Assembly: GCF_030435705.1 (NCBI RefSeq)
Contig: NZ_CP129381.1
Location: forward strand, 434,001 to 498,000
Length of the DNA stretch: 64,000 nt
Origin: Rhizobium sp. SSA_523
GTDB lineage: Bacteria > Pseudomonadota > Alphaproteobacteria > Rhizobiales > Rhizobiaceae
Direction of reading: 5' to 3'
Below are positions 61,759-64,000 of this stretch, one piece after another. Position numbers and translations under genes: made by a program. Each line of letters starts with the position of its first letter. The stretch's first letter is position 1. Below the pieces are notes generated by a model. That model saw only the letters and a program-made list of their open reading frames with translations, did not search any database and was not told the origin of the DNA.

Positions 61759-62597
61759 GCGACGCTCCCGTGCTTCATCGCGCCAATATCCGCCCTGGCC
61801 GCATCATCGCCTGGACCGTTCTGTTCATCGGCGGGCTGATCATGATTTCGCCGCTGGCCTTCATGTTTTCGACCTCGCTGAAAACCGCCGACCAGGTCTA
61901 CGACCTGCGGCTCATTCCGGCCGCGCCGACGCTTGCCAATTACGTGGCGGTGCTTGCGGATGGCCGCTTCATGCGCTGGTTTCTCAATTCCTCCATTGTC
62001 GCCATAGCGGTCACGCTGTCGAACTGCTTTTTCGACAGTCTGGTGGGCTATACGCTGGCAAAATTCCAGTTCCGCGGCCGCCAGTTCATCTTCATCGCCA
62101 TTCTGTCGACACTGATGATCCCGACGGAAATGCTGGTCATTCCCTGGTATCTGATGTCGAGCCAGCTCGGCTGGCTGGATAGCTATTGGGGCATCATGTT
62201 CCCGGGCATGATGACGGCCTTCGGCACCTTCCTGATGAAGCAGTTCTTCGAGACGGTACCCAACGACTTCATAGAGGCGGCGCGGGTCGATGGTCTGAAC
62301 GAGTTCCAGATCTGGTGGAAGGTTGCCATGCCCCTGGTGACGCCCGCCCTCTCGGCACTTGCCATCTTCACCTTCCTCGGCAACTGGACCGCCTTCTTCT
62401 GGCCGCTGATCGTGACGACAAGCAAGGAACTCTACACCCTGCCGGTCGGTCTCTCGAGCTTTGCCGTCGAACAGTCGATCCAGTGGGAAATGATCATGAC
62501 CGGCGCTGCGATCGCCACCCTTCCGACACTTCTCGTTTTCCTCGTCTTGCAGCGCTACATCGTCCGCGGTGTCATGCTGGCGGGCCTGAAAGGATAA
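61755..62597 (+). CDS. ABC transporter permease, MalG-like
   Basis: 280 residues, about six helices, EAA loop DFIEAARVDGLNEFQIWWKVAMPLVTPALS and the ending QRYIVRGVMLAGLKG. It pairs with the preceding permease. No ATPase gene is in the part of the operon visible before the window end. Confidence 0.92.
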   Translation: MSDAPVLHRANIRPGRIIAWTVLFIGGLIMISPLAFMFSTSLKTADQVYDLRLIPAAPTLANYVAVLADGRFMRWFLNSSIVAIAVTLSNCFFDSLVGYTLAKFQFRGRQFIFIAILSTLMIPTEMLVIPWYLMSSQLGWLDSYWGIMFPGMMTAFGTFLMKQFFETVPNDFIEAARVDGLNEFQIWWKVAMPLVTPALSALAIFTFLGNWTAFFWPLIVTTSKELYTLPVGLSSFAVEQSIQWEMIMTGAAIATLPTLLVFLVLQRYIVRGVMLAGLKG

Positions 62598-62604
62598 TCG
62601 TCTC

Positions 62605-64000
62605 ATGGCCGATATGAGCCCCCGTCTTTCCGATACAAGCCGCTTTCCGGACCCCGTCTACAAGGAAACGGTTCTGCGGCCGCTGTTCGATGGCGCCAAG
62701 AGCCACCACGTCGATGCCTTCCGACGCATCGACCGTGCGCATCTCGTCATGCTCCACGAGACAGGCATTCTCGATGCCGGGACGGCAGGCCGCATCGCCT
62801 CTGCCCTGGAAGCCATCGATGCCGAGGTGGATCCCGCAACGCTTGTCTATACGGGCGAAGTCGAGGATTATTTCTTTCTGATCGAAAAGGAGTTGAAGGC
62901 CCGGATCGGCGTCGACACCGCGGGACGCCTGCACACGGCCCGGTCGCGCAACGATATCGACCACACGCTCTTCAAGCTCGGTCTGAAGCACCGCATCGAC
63001 ATGCTGATGGAAAAGGCCCGCGGCTTGCTCGCCGCCATGATCGATGCCGCCGATCGCAACAAGGCGACCCTGATCGTCGCCTATACCCACGGACAGCCGG
63101 CACAGCCGACCACGTTCGGCCATTATCTGTCGGCCGCGATCGAAATCCTGATCCGCGATATCGAGCGTTTCGCGCAGGTGCGCCAGATCGTCGATCTGTC
63201 ATCCATGGGCGCCGCCGCCATCACCACGTCCGGCTTTCCCATCGACAGGGACAGGGTCGCGAAACTTCTCGGCTTCTCCGCGGCGCAACGCAATTCCTAT
63301 TCCTGTATTGCCGCGGTGGACTATACGACCTCGACCTATTCGGCAATCGAGCTGATGTTCCTGCATCTTGGCCGGTTGATCCAGGATTTCCAGTTCTGGA
63401 CGAGCTTCGAGGTGGGGCAGATCTACGTGCCGAATGCGCTTGTGCAGATCTCCTCCATCATGCCGCAGAAGCGCAACCCCGTGCCGATCGAACATTTGCG
63501 CCATCTGGCGAGCCAGACATTCGGCCGCGCCCGCACGGTGATCGACGTCATGCACAACACGCCCTTCACCGACATGAACGACAGCGAAGGCGAGACGCAA
63601 GGCATGGGCTATGAGGCTTTCGCCTCCGCCTTCCGGGTGCTCGACCTTCTTGCCGCACTGGTCCGGCAGATCAGCATCGATCCGGAGCGTGTCGATCACA
63701 ATATCAGACGCTCCTGCATCACGATCACGGAATTGGCCGATACCCTGGTGCGCGAGGAGGGTCTTTCCTTCCGCGAGGCGCATGAGATCGCCGCTTCCAC
63801 CGCCAGAAGCGTCGTTGCCGCGGGGGGCGATCTGCCCGGCAATGGCTTTGATCCCTTCGTCGCGGCCTTCAAAGGGTCGACGGGTCGAGCACCGTCCATG
63901 GATGCCGAACGCTTTCGCGCCACCGTCTCGCCCGAGCATTTCGTTGCCGTGCGGCAAAGGTTTGGCGGACCCGCGCCGGAACCGATGGAGGCCGCTCTCG
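62605..64000 (+). CDS. Argininosuccinate lyase family protein (cut by window end)
   Basis: 465 codons visible with no stop before 64000. The fumarase/aspartase-superfamily signature SSIMPQKRNPVPIEH (63451-63495) carries the catalytic Ser loop. Other ASL blocks: GEVEDYFFLIEKELKARIG, HTARSRNDIDHTLFKLGLK (RSRND), AYTHGQPAQPTTFGHYL and DMNDSEGETQGMGYEAF. Arginine biosynthesis argH normally sits with argG or alone; here it is 7 bp after an ABC permease in a ROK-controlled operon. It therefore may cleave an imported argininosuccinate-like or aminopolycarboxylate compound. EDDS lyase of Chelativorans is one known ASL-family example. The start is ATG 62605; the 3' end is missing. Confidence 0.85.
   Translation, partial: MADMSPRLSDTSRFPDPVYKETVLRPLFDGAKSHHVDAFRRIDRAHLVMLHETGILDAGTAGRIASALEAIDAEVDPATLVYTGEVEDYFFLIEKELKARIGVDTAGRLHTARSRNDIDHTLFKLGLKHRIDMLMEKARGLLAAMIDAADRNKATLIVAYTHGQPAQPTTFGHYLSAAIEILIRDIERFAQVRQIVDLSSMGAAAITTSGFPIDRDRVAKLLGFSAAQRNSYSCIAAVDYTTSTYSAIELMFLHLGRLIQDFQFWTSFEVGQIYVPNALVQISSIMPQKRNPVPIEHLRHLASQTFGRARTVIDVMHNTPFTDMNDSEGETQGMGYEAFASAFRVLDLLAALVRQISIDPERVDHNIRRSCITITELADTLVREEGLSFREAHEIAASTARSVVAAGGDLPGNGFDPFVAAFKGSTGRAPSMDAERFRATVSPEHFVAVRQRFGGPAPEPMEAAL

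Noticed and set aside
1..64000. CRISPR arrays, tRNA/rRNA genes, insertion sequences, prophage
   Set aside because: No regularly spaced repeats, no tRNA-like cloverleaf noticed in the gaps, no transposase or integrase motifs, and no phage genes seen by eye.

Overview
The window is high-GC, densely packed DNA from what looks like an alphaproteobacterium, most likely a Rhizobiales/Rhizobiaceae member (Rhizobium/Agrobacterium-type). The grounds are the hutIHGU/hutF-hutC arrangement with HutF, the abundance of sugar ABC and TRAP uptake operons each with its own repressor, RhtX/FptX-type siderophore transport and FecIR signalling. The mix of nutrient-uptake cassettes without core housekeeping operons suggests a chromid, megaplasmid or accessory chromosomal region; this is inference. 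No rRNA, tRNA, CRISPR array, insertion sequence or prophage was recognised.

Layout. 0.2-7.1 kb: a Kef-type K+/H+ antiporter, a pirin, a DUF5996-acetyltransferase-like fusion followed by two tandem paralogous unknowns, and a dehydrogenase/TetR pair around a palindromic operator. 7.1-8.9 kb: a divergent methionyl-tRNA synthetase (single zinc knuckle, KIGKS instead of KMSKS) preceded by a 15-codon leader ORF with three consecutive Met codons and mutually exclusive hairpins. This is the most novel-looking element in the window. 8.9-17.0 kb: a yersiniabactin/pyochelin-type uptake cassette (FyuA-like receptor, RhtX/FptX-like MFS, two YbtPQ-like fused ABC subunits, divergent AraC regulator) with no biosynthetic genes. 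17.0-20.6 kb: hutD, an orphan histidine kinase and small secreted proteins. 20.6-28.4 kb: a second iron locus (FhuF, FhuB, FhuD-like, signalling TonB receptor, FecR, FecI) lacking the FhuC ATPase.

28.7-37.3 kb: a DMT exporter, then the complete five-step histidine-to-glutamate pathway (hutI-H-G-U on minus, hutF-hutC on plus) around a 12-bp palindrome that is probably the HutC operator. 37.4-44.7 kb: a LacI-controlled operon for an L-arabinofuranoside-like sugar (binding protein, two permeases, cytoplasmic GH127, UgpC-type ATPase), with two palindromic LacI operators before the repressor gene. 44.8-54.6 kb: a shikimate/quinate catabolic cluster (TetR, shikimate/quinate dehydrogenase, QuiC-type dehydratase fused to an HPPD-like domain, SMP-30 protein, two paralogous TRAP binding proteins, GntR, DctQM, AroQ). 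Its two plus-strand promoters share the motif CGTAC-N6-GTACATT. 54.7-64.0 kb: a DMT transporter, an 809-residue PIG-L protein, a ROK repressor with a 25-bp near-palindrome, a sugar-type ABC transporter and an argininosuccinate-lyase-family gene cut by the window end.

Functionally the window is a set of scavenging modules: two xenosiderophore routes, histidine, an arabinose-containing glycoside, shikimate/quinate and an unknown solute. Each carries local control, and genes inside modules are usually joined by ATGA or TAATG overlaps.
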